This document shows positions 1 to 11,232 of a stretch of DNA of 64,000 nucleotides, in pieces (position 1 is the stretch's first letter; the number at the start of each line of letters is the position of its first letter). Source of the stretch: Variovorax paradoxus EPS (GTDB taxonomy: Bacteria; Pseudomonadota; Gammaproteobacteria; Burkholderiales; Burkholderiaceae_C); contig NC_014931.1 in assembly GCF_000184745.1 (NCBI RefSeq), positions 6,486,057 to 6,550,056 on the forward strand, written 5' to 3'. The notes beneath the pieces were generated by a model, which worked only from the letters and a program-made list of their open reading frames with translations, was not told the origin of the DNA and made no database searches. Both the position numbers and the translations under genes were made by a program.

Positions 1-54
1 ACGGCTTTCTGCTACCGTATTTTTCATCGCTGACAGCTCACCGGAGAACCGCTC

Positions 55-1122
55 ATGCCGCTTCGCCCGCCACCGATCCTGCCACCCAGCTTCGTACCGC
101 CGTACCTGCTGGACCGGCTCGCGGCGCATGCCGATGCGCCCGTCAGTGCGCGCGCGGCCAACACGCTGATGATCGACCGCGAGCATCGCGGACTGCGCGA
201 ATTTCTCGCGCCCCAGATCTCGTCGGCGCCCTCGCCGCCCTACGCGAAGCGCGGCTCGCCCGAACGCAAGATCCATGACGCGGGCAACACCACGCAACTG
301 CCCGGCAAGCTGATCCGCACCGAAGGCCAGGCCGCGAGCAAGGACCTCGCGGTCGACGAGGCCTACGACGCGCTCGGTGCCACATGGCGCCTGTACCACG
401 ACATCTACGAGCGCAACTCCATCGACGGCGCGGGCATGTCGCTCACGGGCAGCGTGCACTACGGCAACGACTACGACAACGCTTTCTGGAATGGCACGCA
501 GATGGTGTTCGGCGACGGCGATGGCGAGGTGTTCAACCGCTTCACCATCGCGGTGGACATCATCGGCCACGAGCTCACGCACGGCGTGATCGACCACGAG
601 TCCGCGCTGGTCTACCAAGGCCAGTCGGGCGCGCTCAACGAATCGATCTGCGACGTGTTCGGCGCACTCGTGAAGCAGCACGTGCTCCAGCAGACCGCGC
701 AGCAGGCCGACTGGCTGGTGGGCGCGGGGCTCTTCAAGGAGACGGTGAAGGCGCGCGCGCTGCGCTCGATGGCCGAGCCCGGCACCGCCTACGACGACCC
801 GGTGCTCGGCAAGGACCCGCAGCCCGCGCACATGAAGGACATCGTCGTCACGCGGCAGGACAATGGCGGCGTGCACATCAATTCCGGCATTCCGAACCGC
901 GCCTTCTACCTGGCCGCAACCGCCATCGACGGTCCGGCATGGGAGACGGCCGGGCGCATCTGGTACGACACCGTGTGCGACCGCCGGTTGAAGCAGGATG
1001 CGGATTTCGCCGCCTTCGCCGAACTGACCGGGAGCGCCGCCGCCAAGCGCTTCAGTGCCGGCAGCGCGGCGCACAAGGCGGTCATCGCCGCATGGAACAC
1101 CGTGGGAGTCACCGCATCATGA
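55..1122 (+). CDS. M4 (thermolysin-family) metalloprotease, protealysin type
   Basis: A 355-residue zinc endopeptidase of family M4. The zinc site HELTH is at residues 172-176 (ligands H172 and H176, catalytic E173) and the third ligand is E196 in GALNES. The N-terminus is short and has the PPYLLDRLA motif, which is the mark of the protealysin-type propeptide; there is no secretion signal, unlike secreted thermolysins. Protealysin of Serratia is 341 residues, so the gene is full length. An SD-like CGGAGAA sits nine bases before the ATG. The stop overlaps the start of the downstream inhibitor gene (ATGA at 1119-1122), so the two are probably translated together. Family knowledge suggests a cytoplasmic enzyme held in check by emfourin; its substrates here are unknown. 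Confidence 0.93.
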   Translation: MPLRPPPILPPSFVPPYLLDRLAAHADAPVSARAANTLMIDREHRGLREFLAPQISSAPSPPYAKRGSPERKIHDAGNTTQLPGKLIRTEGQAASKDLAVDEAYDALGATWRLYHDIYERNSIDGAGMSLTGSVHYGNDYDNAFWNGTQMVFGDGDGEVFNRFTIAVDIIGHELTHGVIDHESALVYQGQSGALNESICDVFGALVKQHVLQQTAQQADWLVGAGLFKETVKARALRSMAEPGTAYDDPVLGKDPQPAHMKDIVVTRQDNGGVHINSGIPNRAFYLAATAIDGPAWETAGRIWYDTVCDRRLKQDADFAAFAELTGSAAAKRFSAGSAAHKAVIAAWNTVGVTAS

Positions 1123-1454
1123 TCCAGCTGCCGCCGCTCAATGAAGCCACCATCGTGCGCGTGACGCGCGAGGGCGGTATCGCCTACATGCCGGGCCTTG
1201 CGCGTCCGCGCAGCTTTCAACTGGGCGACTGCACCGAAGAGTTGCGCCAGCAGATCGACGACGCGCTGCAAAGCGCCGTGCCGCATGCCGAGGAAAGCAG
1301 CGCCACGTCGCCGGGCGGCGACCAGCGCGTCTACCGCGTGGAAGTGGTGATGGAGAACACGGCCACCGCGAACTCGGTCAGTTTCGACGTGCCCGAGACC
1401 GAGGCGCCCGCGGCGCTGGTGCATCTTTGGAAGGACGCGGGCAAGCGCCGCTGA
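1119..1454 (+). CDS. emfourin-like protealysin inhibitor
   Basis: A 111-residue protein starting at the ATG that overlaps the protease stop codon by four bases. Small partners encoded directly after protealysin-like genes are known as emfourins, slow tight-binding inhibitors of M4 proteases. The protein has no signal peptide or membrane segment and is rich in acidic residues, with a C-terminal segment of the type VSFDVPETEAPAAL. The assignment rests mainly on the overlapping two-gene arrangement, the size, and the N-terminal pattern of a beta-rich small protein (TIVRVTREGG). It ends three bases before the convergent mntH stop, with no room for a separate terminator. Confidence 0.8.
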   Translation: MIQLPPLNEATIVRVTREGGIAYMPGLARPRSFQLGDCTEELRQQIDDALQSAVPHAEESSATSPGGDQRVYRVEVVMENTATANSVSFDVPETEAPAALVHLWKDAGKRR

Positions 1455-1457
1455 CCT

Positions 1458-2786
1458 TCATCCTTTGCCGAGGATCACGGAGCCGATCAGCCACACATTC
1501 GCCGCGCTGATCACGCCGAACAGGCCCCAGGCCAGGAGCTTCACCACAGTGCCGTTGGCAAAGCCGCCCATCATCTCGCGGCTGCTCGTGAAGCGAATCA
1601 ACGGCCACATCGCAAAGGGCAACTGGAAGCTCAGCACCACCTGGCTCAGCACGAGCATCTTGCCGACGCCGCCATCGCCGAACCACCAGACGCCGAGGAA
1701 CGCCGGCCCCAACGCGAGCGCGCGCGTGAGCAGGCGGCGCTGCCAGCAGGGGATCTTCAGGTCAAGAAAACCTTCCATGATGATCTGGCCCGCGATGGTG
1801 CCGGTGAAGGTCGAACTCTGGCCCGAAGCCAGCAGCGCAATGCCGAACAGCGTGGCCGCGAACGCACTGCCGACGATGGGCTCGATGAGCCGGTAGGCAT
1901 CGTCGATCTCCGTCACCTCCTGGTGGCCGGTCGCGTGAAAGGCGCTGGCCGCGAGCACCATGATGGCCGCGTTGACCAGCAGCGCGAGCGACAGCGACAC
2001 CACCGCATCGAGCGTGCAGAAGCGCACCGCCTCGCGGCGCGCCGCATCGGTGTCGGCGATGAGCCGCGTCTGCACGATGGACGAGTGCAGGTACAGGTTG
2101 TGCGGCATCACGGTGGCGCCGACCACGCCGATGGCGAGGTACAGCGCACCGGGCTGCTGCAGCCGCTCGAAGCTGGGCGCAAAGCCCATCGCCACGCCGA
2201 ACCAGTTGGGCTGCGACATCGCGAGCTCGACGATGAAGCAGCCCGCGATGGTGCCGACCAGCCCGAGCACGATGGCTTCCACGCGCCGGAAGCCCGCGCC
2301 CTGCAGGCCGAGCACGAGCAGCGTGTCGAAGGCCGTGATCGCAATGCCCACCGGAATCGACACGCCGAACAGCAGGTGCAACGCGAGCGCGCTGCCCAGC
2401 ACCTCGGCGAGATCGCAAGCGACGATGGCCAGCTCGGCGCCGAGCCACAGGAAGCGGTTCACGCGCGGCGAATAATGTTCGCGGCAGGCGCGCGCCAGAT
2501 CCTTCTGCGCGACCAGCCCGAGGCGCACGCACAGCGTCTGCAGCAACATCGCCGCGAGGCTCGCGAGCAGCACCACGAAGAGCAGGCCGTAGCCGAAGCG
2601 CGAGCCCGCCTCGATATCGGTCGCCCAGTTGCCTGGGTCCATGTAGCCCACAGAGACCAGCAGGCCCGGGCCCGCGTAGCGCAGCAGTTTCTTGCCGAAG
2701 GGCAGATCTTGCGGAACCGCCACGCTGCCCTTGACCTCGGACGGGCAGAAGGGCGCGGTGGCCGTGCGGGGGAGCGGAAAGAACAT
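1458..2786 (-). CDS. mntH: NRAMP-family divalent metal (Mn2+) transporter
   Basis: An H+-coupled importer of Mn2+ and other divalent metals in the inner membrane. Both NRAMP signature motifs are present: DPGNW in the first membrane helix (about residue 50) and MPHNLYLHS in helix 6, which together form the metal site. About eleven hydrophobic segments can be seen. I chose the ATG at 2786 (442 residues); a GTG at 2810 in the same frame would add eight residues. Just upstream, at 2813-2828, is a perfect inverted repeat in the position expected of a repressor site. The gene is convergent with the emfourin gene and divergent from the monooxygenase-like gene at 2913. The window also holds a Mn exporter at 51 kb. 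Confidence 0.93.
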   Translation of the reverse strand: MFFPLPRTATAPFCPSEVKGSVAVPQDLPFGKKLLRYAGPGLLVSVGYMDPGNWATDIEAGSRFGYGLLFVVLLASLAAMLLQTLCVRLGLVAQKDLARACREHYSPRVNRFLWLGAELAIVACDLAEVLGSALALHLLFGVSIPVGIAITAFDTLLVLGLQGAGFRRVEAIVLGLVGTIAGCFIVELAMSQPNWFGVAMGFAPSFERLQQPGALYLAIGVVGATVMPHNLYLHSSIVQTRLIADTDAARREAVRFCTLDAVVSLSLALLVNAAIMVLAASAFHATGHQEVTEIDDAYRLIEPIVGSAFAATLFGIALLASGQSSTFTGTIAGQIIMEGFLDLKIPCWQRRLLTRALALGPAFLGVWWFGDGGVGKMLVLSQVVLSFQLPFAMWPLIRFTSSREMMGGFANGTVVKLLAWGLFGVISAANVWLIGSVILGKG

Positions 2787-2812
2787 GCGCGCGATGATAG
2801 GGTGGGGCACCG

Positions 2813-2828
2813 GGTCTCGTGCGAGACC
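2813..2828. promoter_or_regulatory. inverted repeat between mntH and the ABM gene (candidate operator)
   Basis: GGTCTCG and CGAGACC form a perfect 7-bp inverted repeat around a two-base centre. It lies 27 bp upstream of the mntH ATG in the divergent intergenic gap. The placement fits an operator or a -35/-10 overlapping site, but it does not match a regulator motif I can name with certainty. Confidence 0.4.
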
Positions 2829-2912
2829 TGCGCCGCGGCGCCGGATCTTTTAGATTCGACGCTCGCCATCCAATCAACGTCACCCCTTCACATCACCCCG
2901 GAGTTCATTCCA

Positions 2913-3221
2913 ATGATTCACGTAGTTGCTGTCCTCACCGCCAAGCCCGGCCAACGCGCCAAGCTGCTCGAAGCCTTTGCCGAAAACCGCGCGGCCGTGC
3001 TGGCCGAAGAGGGCTGCATCGAGTACGGCGCAACGATCGATGCGCAAGGCGTTCCCACCTCGAAGGCGAGCTTCGGCCCCGACACCTTCGTGGTGATCGA
3101 GAAGTGGGAAACGCTCGCGCACCTGCAGGCCCACGCTGTCGCGCCGCACATGAAAGCGCATGGCGAGAAGACCAGGGAGCTGGTCGAGAGCAAGCTGATC
3201 CACGTGCTCGAACCGGTCTGA
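2913..3221 (+). CDS. putative quinol monooxygenase (ABM domain)
   Basis: A 102-residue single-domain protein of the antibiotic biosynthesis monooxygenase (ABM/YgiN-like) family, which forms dimeric ferredoxin-like barrels. The start is MIHVVAVLTAKPGQ; the frame also contains VLAEEGCIEYG and the typical FVVIEKWETLAHLQAH stretch, with the histidines HLQAH and PHMKAH near the C-terminus. Upstream CCCGGAG serves as SD. The family ranges from quinol oxidation to unknown roles, and the substrate cannot be read from the sequence. It stands alone, divergent from mntH. Confidence 0.85.
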   Translation: MIHVVAVLTAKPGQRAKLLEAFAENRAAVLAEEGCIEYGATIDAQGVPTSKASFGPDTFVVIEKWETLAHLQAHAVAPHMKAHGEKTRELVESKLIHVLEPV

Positions 3222-3313
3222 GGTTCTTCCCTTAGCAGCCTTCGCGCGCGGCGCGGGGCGTGCTACCTTCGCGACCGGGAGCAGAAGACATCTCGGACGA
3301 GGAGACTCAAGAC

Positions 3314-3919
3314 ATGGCGATCTTCTTCAGACCGCATGGTTTGCACTTGCACGCTTTCGCCGCAAGGCTCGGTGCGCTGGCCGCAGTGCTGCTTGCGGCC
3401 GGTTGCGCACAGCTCGGCGCGCCGCCTTACGCCGCCGACTACGAGGCGCTCGACCGCCTCGAGGCCAACAACCCCGGCAAGGTGGCGGTCGCCAAGGTGC
3501 AGCCCACCGACCCCAACGACAAGATCAACACCCTGAGCCTGCGCCGCGCCAAGCTGGTGTCGCCCAGCGGCACCTTCGCGCAGTACCTCGAAGACGCGCT
3601 GATGCGCGACCTGAGCGAGATCGCGGTCTATGACCCGAAGGCGCCGACCCGCATCGCGGCGCGCATCGTCGTCAACGAACTCGACCTCGGCGTGATCAAT
3701 GGCACCGGCCGCATGGACGTGGAGGTCACCGTCACGCGCGATGCGGCGCAGAAGCTGCGCAAGACCTACCGCGGCGAGATCGCCTTCGATTCGAGCTACG
3801 CGAACATCGTGGCCGTGCCCGCGGGGCAAGCGGCCTATCCAAGGCTGGTTCGTGCGCTGCTTCGGCAGGTGTACGCCGATCCGCAATTCGTTGCGGCCAT
3901 TGCCGCGTCTGCACCCTGA
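3314..3919 (+). CDS. putative lipoprotein, unknown function (first of a pair)
   Basis: A 201-residue protein with a long N-terminus, a hydrophobic stretch and a lipobox LLAAGC around residue 31, so it is probably a lipoprotein. I chose the ATG at 3314 because GAGGAGA lies about nine bases before it; an earlier in-frame ATG at 3260 has no such signal. The mature part has alternating hydrophobic beta-type segments (VAVAKVQP, RIAARIVVNELDLGV, RMDVEVTVTRDA) and no domain I recognise. The next gene, 15 bp downstream, is another lipoprotein of similar size, so the pair is probably one operon. Confidence 0.75.
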   Translation: MAIFFRPHGLHLHAFAARLGALAAVLLAAGCAQLGAPPYAADYEALDRLEANNPGKVAVAKVQPTDPNDKINTLSLRRAKLVSPSGTFAQYLEDALMRDLSEIAVYDPKAPTRIAARIVVNELDLGVINGTGRMDVEVTVTRDAAQKLRKTYRGEIAFDSSYANIVAVPAGQAAYPRLVRALLRQVYADPQFVAAIAASAP

Positions 3920-3934
3920 GGCCGGAGAAGCACC

Positions 3935-4534
3935 ATGACGTTCGTTCTTTCTTCTCCCATGCCCCGACTGGCTGCCGCATTGGCTACCGCCGTACTTTTG
4001 GCCGGCTGCTCCCATCCGATCACGATGATCACGGAGACCGCACCGGCGCGATCGACAGCCCACCTCATCCCGAAGAAGGTCGCCTACGTGATGACCGATG
4101 CGCAGCGCGACCTGCAGGTCACGACCGCCGGCGGCAGCGGAGACCGCGTGAGCTACTACCCGTACCGCGACCTGGAGAAATCGATTCGCGATGCACTGCG
4201 CGGCGTCTACCGCAACGTGATCGTGCTGCGCACCGCCACCGATGCGAAGGCGAACGAAGCTGCGGGCGTGTCGCTGGTGTTCACGCCGCAGATCAAGACG
4301 GATTCGAGCTCGTCGTCATGGATCACCTGGCCACCCACCGCATTCACGGCCGAGGTGTCGTGCGTGGTGACGAACGCGGCAGGCGTCGAAGTCACGCGCG
4401 TGCGCGCTGTCGGCAACGGCGCGGCGGAGTTCGGGGAGTTCAATGGCGATTACGGCTTGGCCGCGCGGCGTGCGGCCCGGCAGATGACTTCGCAGCTCAG
4501 CAGCGAGATTCGCAGGAACGAGAAGCTGCAGTGA
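3935..4534 (+). CDS. putative lipoprotein, unknown function (second of a pair)
   Basis: A 199-residue protein with a signal peptide ending in a lipobox LLAGCS (cysteine near residue 25). The mature region includes DLEKSIRDALRGVYRNVIVL, a serine run (SSSSS) near residue 120 and a C-terminal amphipathic helix with DYGLAARRAARQM. This pattern of a short beta domain with a terminal helix occurs in several outer membrane accessory lipoproteins, but I do not recognise a named family. It follows the first lipoprotein by 15 bp and is followed by a strong terminator at 4563, which closes the operon. Confidence 0.75.
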   Translation: MTFVLSSPMPRLAAALATAVLLAGCSHPITMITETAPARSTAHLIPKKVAYVMTDAQRDLQVTTAGGSGDRVSYYPYRDLEKSIRDALRGVYRNVIVLRTATDAKANEAAGVSLVFTPQIKTDSSSSSWITWPPTAFTAEVSCVVTNAAGVEVTRVRAVGNGAAEFGEFNGDYGLAARRAARQMTSQLSSEIRRNEKLQ

Positions 4535-4562
4535 GCGGTGTCGCCGAGCTGGCGCGCCCATG

Positions 4563-4590
4563 AAAAAACGCGCCTTCCGGCGCGTTTTTC
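4563..4590. terminator. bidirectional Rho-independent terminator
   Basis: A stem CGCGCC/GGCGCG with loop TTCC is flanked by A6 on the left and T5 on the right. It can end both the lipoprotein operon (plus strand) and gap (minus strand), whose stop codons lie on either side. Confidence 0.88.
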
Positions 4591-4607
4591 ATTGAAGCCG
4601 CGAAGCC

Positions 4608-7784
<3,177 letters not shown>

Positions 7785-7931
7785 GTGCGGTGGACTTTCG
7801 GAGGGAAAAGGAAAGGGTTGGGGTCGGGAGAACCCGCGATTTTACCGGGCGAGCCCCAACCCGCCTCGATACGGGCCGAACACCCGACTGATGTTCTCTT
7901 GTGCACCGGCCGGCTGCTAGAGTTGCCACCC

Positions 7932-8312
7932 ATGCATGGGCTGCACCTCACCGCCGATCTCCACGACTGCCGATGCGGTCTTCAATGGCTCACCGACGGG
8001 CCCGCGCTGGGCGCGGTATGCATCAAGGCGGTGACAGCCGCGGGGCTGCAGGCGGTGGGCAAGATCGTCCATTCCTTTCCCGCCACGGCGCAAGGACCAG
8101 GCGGGGTGACGACGACAGTGCTGCTGGCCGAATCGCACCTGTGCATCCACACCTGGCCCGAGCAGCGCGGCGTGACGCTCGACGTGTACGTGTGCAATTT
8201 CGGCGGCGACCATTCGGCCAAGGCGCATGCGCTGATGGAGTGCCTCGTGTCGCTGTTCCAGCCAAGTCACAGCGAACGCAACGAGCTGCAACGCGGCCGC
8301 ATCGCAGCGTGA
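7932..8312 (+). CDS. speD: S-adenosylmethionine decarboxylase proenzyme
   Basis: Makes decarboxylated SAM, the aminopropyl donor for spermidine synthesis. The 126-residue protein is the short class of the Bacillus/Thermotoga type. The self-cleavage site is E67-S68 in LLAESHLCIHTWPE; S68 becomes the pyruvoyl cofactor, and H73 and C88 have exactly the spacing of the catalytic residues of the Thermotoga enzyme. There is no clear SD, and a -10-like TAGAGT lies only eight bases before the ATG, so the mRNA may be almost leaderless. The stop overlaps the murU start (GTGA). No spermidine synthase gene is adjacent; the nearest candidate is at 25.4-27.0 kb. Confidence 0.93.
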   Translation: MHGLHLTADLHDCRCGLQWLTDGPALGAVCIKAVTAAGLQAVGKIVHSFPATAQGPGGVTTTVLLAESHLCIHTWPEQRGVTLDVYVCNFGGDHSAKAHALMECLVSLFQPSHSERNELQRGRIAA

Positions 8313-9049
8313 GCACCCCGGCTTCCGTGCGGGCGATGATCCTGGCCGCCGGCCGCGGCGAGCGCATGCGGCCGCTGACCGACGCGACGCCCAAGCCCCT
8401 GCTCGAAGTGCGCGGCAAGCCGCTGATGCAGTGGCCCATGGAAGCGCTGGCCGCGGGCGGGTTCACCGAACTGGTGGTCAACACCGACTGGCTGGGTGCG
8501 CAGATCTCGTCCCGCTTCGGCGTGAATCCCTTGCTGGACGGGCACAGCGCGCTATCGATTTCATACTCCGACGAGGGCCGCGACTTCGGCGGCGCGCTGG
8601 AGACGGTCGGCGGCATCGTCCGCGCGCTGCCGCTCTTGGGCGAGGTGTTCTGGATCGCGGCAGGCGACGTTTTCGCACCCGATTTCCGCTTCACGCAAGC
8701 TTCGGTCGACCGTTTCCTGGACAGTGGCAAGCTGGCGCACCTGTGGCTGGTGCCGAACCCGGCGCACAACCTCAAGGGCGATTTCGGCCTCTCCGCCGAA
8801 GGCCTGGCGCTCAACACGGCCCCCGAGAAATACACCTTCTCGACCATCGGCCTCTACCGCGCTGCGCTGTTCGCGCCGCCGTACTGCGCCATCCCGCCCG
8901 GCAACCCGGCCGGCGTCAAAGCCCCATTGGCGCCGATCCTGCGGGCCGCCATGGACAATGAACTCGTGAGCGCCGAGCTCTACACCGGCCCCTGGACCGA
9001 TGTGGGAACCCCCGAACGGCTTGCCCAACTGAACACCACGCCAAGATGA
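8309..9049 (+). CDS. murU: N-acetylmuramate-1-phosphate uridylyltransferase (MurU-type)
   Basis: A 246-residue sugar-phosphate nucleotidyltransferase. The signature AMILAAGRGERMRPLT and the following KPLLEVRGKPLMQW match MurU, which makes UDP-MurNAc from MurNAc-1-phosphate in the fosfomycin-insensitive peptidoglycan recycling route. Translation probably begins at the GTG at 8309, which overlaps the speD stop by four bases; GTG 8327 and ATG 8336 are alternatives closer to the usual N-terminus. Its partner kinase AmgK is not adjacent as in pseudomonads but at 38.8 kb. The gene ends in an ATGA overlap with pepP. Confidence 0.88.
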   Translation: MSTPASVRAMILAAGRGERMRPLTDATPKPLLEVRGKPLMQWPMEALAAGGFTELVVNTDWLGAQISSRFGVNPLLDGHSALSISYSDEGRDFGGALETVGGIVRALPLLGEVFWIAAGDVFAPDFRFTQASVDRFLDSGKLAHLWLVPNPAHNLKGDFGLSAEGLALNTAPEKYTFSTIGLYRAALFAPPYCAIPPGNPAGVKAPLAPILRAAMDNELVSAELYTGPWTDVGTPERLAQLNTTPR

Positions 9050-10443
9050 CCTCCGCAGACACCACCACGATCTACGCCGAGCGCCGCGCGCGCCTCGCCT
9101 CGCACCTGGGCAAGGACGGCATCGCCATCATCCCGACCGCCCCCGAGCGCCCGCGCAACCGCGACACCGACTTCCTGTATCGCCACGACAGCTATTTCTA
9201 TTACCTGACCGGCTTCACCGAGCCGAACGCCTGGCTGGTGCTGGCCGGCGACGGCCGCGCCACGCTGTTCTGCGCGCCGAAAGACATGGAGCGCGAGATC
9301 TGGGACGGCTACCGCCTCGGCCCCGAAGCGGCGCCCGCGGCGCTCGGCATCAACGAGGCCTTTTCCGCAGCCGATCTCGACGCGAAGCTGCCCAAGCTGC
9401 TGGAGAACCGCTCGACCGTGTGGTTTCCGTTCGCGATCCACAAGGGCCTGGAAACCCGCATCGACGGCTGGCTGCAGTCGGTGCGCGCGCGCGTGCGCTA
9501 CGGCGCGCTGTGCCCCGAGGAACAGCGCGACCTGTGCGGACCGCTCGACGAGATGCGTTTGATCAAGGACGCGCACGAGCAGGACATCATGCGGCGCGCC
9601 GCGCAGATCAGCGCCCGCGCCCACGTGCGCGCGATGCAGCTGTCGTCCCGCATGCTGCGCGAGGGCAAGGACGTGCGCGAGTACCACCTCGATGCCGAGC
9701 TGCTGCACGAATTCCGCTTCGGCGGCTCGCAGTACCCGGCGTACTACTCCATCGTCGCGGCCGGCGCCAACGCCTGCGTGCTGCACTACCGCGCCGACGC
9801 GGCGCCGCTGCGCAAAGGCGAGCTGGTGCTCATCGACGCGGGCTGCGAGCTCGACGGCTACGCGAGCGACATCACCCGCACCTTCCCGGCCGACGGCAAG
9901 TTCACCGGCCCGCAGCGGGCGCTGTACGACCTGGTGCTCGCGAGCCAGGACGCTTCTGCCGCCGCCACCAAGGCCGGCAACCGCTTCACCGATCCGCACG
10001 ACGCCGCGGTGCGCGTGCTCGCGCAGGGCATGCTCGACTTCGGCCTGCTCGACAAGAACAAGGTCGGCAGCCTCGACGACGTGATCGATTCGCGCGCCTA
10101 CTTCCAGTTCTACATGCACCGCACCGGCCACTGGCTCGGCATGGACGTGCACGACTGCGGCAGCTACGTGGAGCCGACGCAAGTCGGCGAAGTGAGCGAG
10201 CGCAAGGATCCGCTGTCGAACGAAGTCATCAAGAACCGCCCGAGCCGCATCCTGCAGCCCGGCATGGTGCTGACGCTGGAGCCCGGCATCTATGTGCGGC
10301 CCGCCGAGGGCGTGCCCGAACAGTTCCACAACATCGGCATCCGCATCGAGGACGACGCGATCGTCACGGCCACGGGCTGCGAACTCATTTCGCGCGGCGT
10401 GCCGGTGAAGGCGGATGAGATCGAGGCGTTGATGCGGGCCTGA
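9046..10443 (+). CDS. pepP: Xaa-Pro aminopeptidase (M24B)
   Basis: A 465-residue cytoplasmic aminopeptidase P that removes an N-terminal residue preceding proline. The N-terminal creatinase-like domain contains DFLYRHDSYFYYLTGF. The C-terminal pita-bread domain has the dinuclear Mn ligands in LIDAGCELDGYASDITRTFP, GHWLGMDVHD, LTLEPGIYV and GIRIEDD. Length and motif order are normal. The ATG overlaps the murU stop by four bases, so speD, murU and pepP form one coupled operon, an unusual mix of functions. Confidence 0.95.
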   Translation: MTSADTTTIYAERRARLASHLGKDGIAIIPTAPERPRNRDTDFLYRHDSYFYYLTGFTEPNAWLVLAGDGRATLFCAPKDMEREIWDGYRLGPEAAPAALGINEAFSAADLDAKLPKLLENRSTVWFPFAIHKGLETRIDGWLQSVRARVRYGALCPEEQRDLCGPLDEMRLIKDAHEQDIMRRAAQISARAHVRAMQLSSRMLREGKDVREYHLDAELLHEFRFGGSQYPAYYSIVAAGANACVLHYRADAAPLRKGELVLIDAGCELDGYASDITRTFPADGKFTGPQRALYDLVLASQDASAAATKAGNRFTDPHDAAVRVLAQGMLDFGLLDKNKVGSLDDVIDSRAYFQFYMHRTGHWLGMDVHDCGSYVEPTQVGEVSERKDPLSNEVIKNRPSRILQPGMVLTLEPGIYVRPAEGVPEQFHNIGIRIEDDAIVTATGCELISRGVPVKADEIEALMRA

Positions 10444-10625
10444 CCCGCGGCGGCGACTTCGGTGTCGCGCACGCGGGCCCTCCTGTGCATGTTCGAGCGA
10501 TAGAACCCAACCCGTGGCGAGGCGGTAGCTGGAGAAGCGACGGGGTCAGACAAGAAACATGCTCATCGAAGCCCGATGCCCGAGTCCATGGCGGCCTGCC
10601 GGGCTTTTCTCACCCCAAGCGACCG

Positions 10626-11210
10626 CTAGGCGCCCAAGACCTTCAACACCCAGGCCGGCTGCCGCGAAGCGTGCCTGTGGACCTGGCCGCCAACGACCGA
10701 TGCAACCAGTTGCGGGCCGCCCAGTTCGACATCTGCGCCGTCGAACAACATCGCAAGCTGCACCTGTCGCACCGCCAACCGCAAGTGCTCGACGGTGCGC
10801 GGGTAGCGCGCCAGGATCCTGTCCACCGGAACGCTGTGGCCCCCTTCACTCACGCGTTGCTGGACTCGCGTGAGCAGCCGACGCGGCTCGTCGACGCACA
10901 CCACGTACAGCACCAAGTCGAAGCCGCGCGCCTGCGCATCGGCAATGAGTTGCAGCTTGGAGGGATGCGAAAACACCGTCTCGCTCACGAACGAACGCTG
11001 TTCCTGCAGGCAAGCCTCGCGCGCGCCGTCGGCCCAGGCACGGGCGGCCTCGGAGCGCTTGAGCGCGTGGCGGATGTGGCCGAGCTGCTCGCGCTCGTGG
11101 ACATCGGCATTGATGAACGGCAACTGCGGATAGCGCGGCTGGATCAGATAGCGATACAGCGTCGACTTGCCGGCTCCGTTGGGTCCGGCAATCAGATGAA
11201 ACACCGGCAT
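10626..11210 (-). CDS. zeta-toxin-family P-loop kinase (putative toxin)
   Basis: A 194-residue protein with a Walker A motif AGPNGAGKST at about residues 8-17, followed by a zeta-like second motif FVSETVFSHPSK and an arginine-rich region. Zeta toxins phosphorylate UDP-GlcNAc or related targets; other members of this P-loop group act on unknown substrates. The ATG at 11210 places the P-loop right at the N-terminus, as expected. It starts 22 bp after a ParD-like antitoxin gene in the same orientation, the usual antitoxin-first order. Whether it is toxic has not been tested and cannot be read from the sequence. Confidence 0.78.
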   Translation of the reverse strand: MPVFHLIAGPNGAGKSTLYRYLIQPRYPQLPFINADVHEREQLGHIRHALKRSEAARAWADGAREACLQEQRSFVSETVFSHPSKLQLIADAQARGFDLVLYVVCVDEPRRLLTRVQQRVSEGGHSVPVDRILARYPRTVEHLRLAVRQVQLAMLFDGADVELGGPQLVASVVGGQVHRHASRQPAWVLKVLGA

Positions 11211-11232
11211 GCGGGGCGAGGCTCTCTGGCCC

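Noticed and set aside
10444..10625. Gap after pepP as a possible small gene
   Set aside because: Short frames here have no SD and unlike codon use; I see nothing that I can support.
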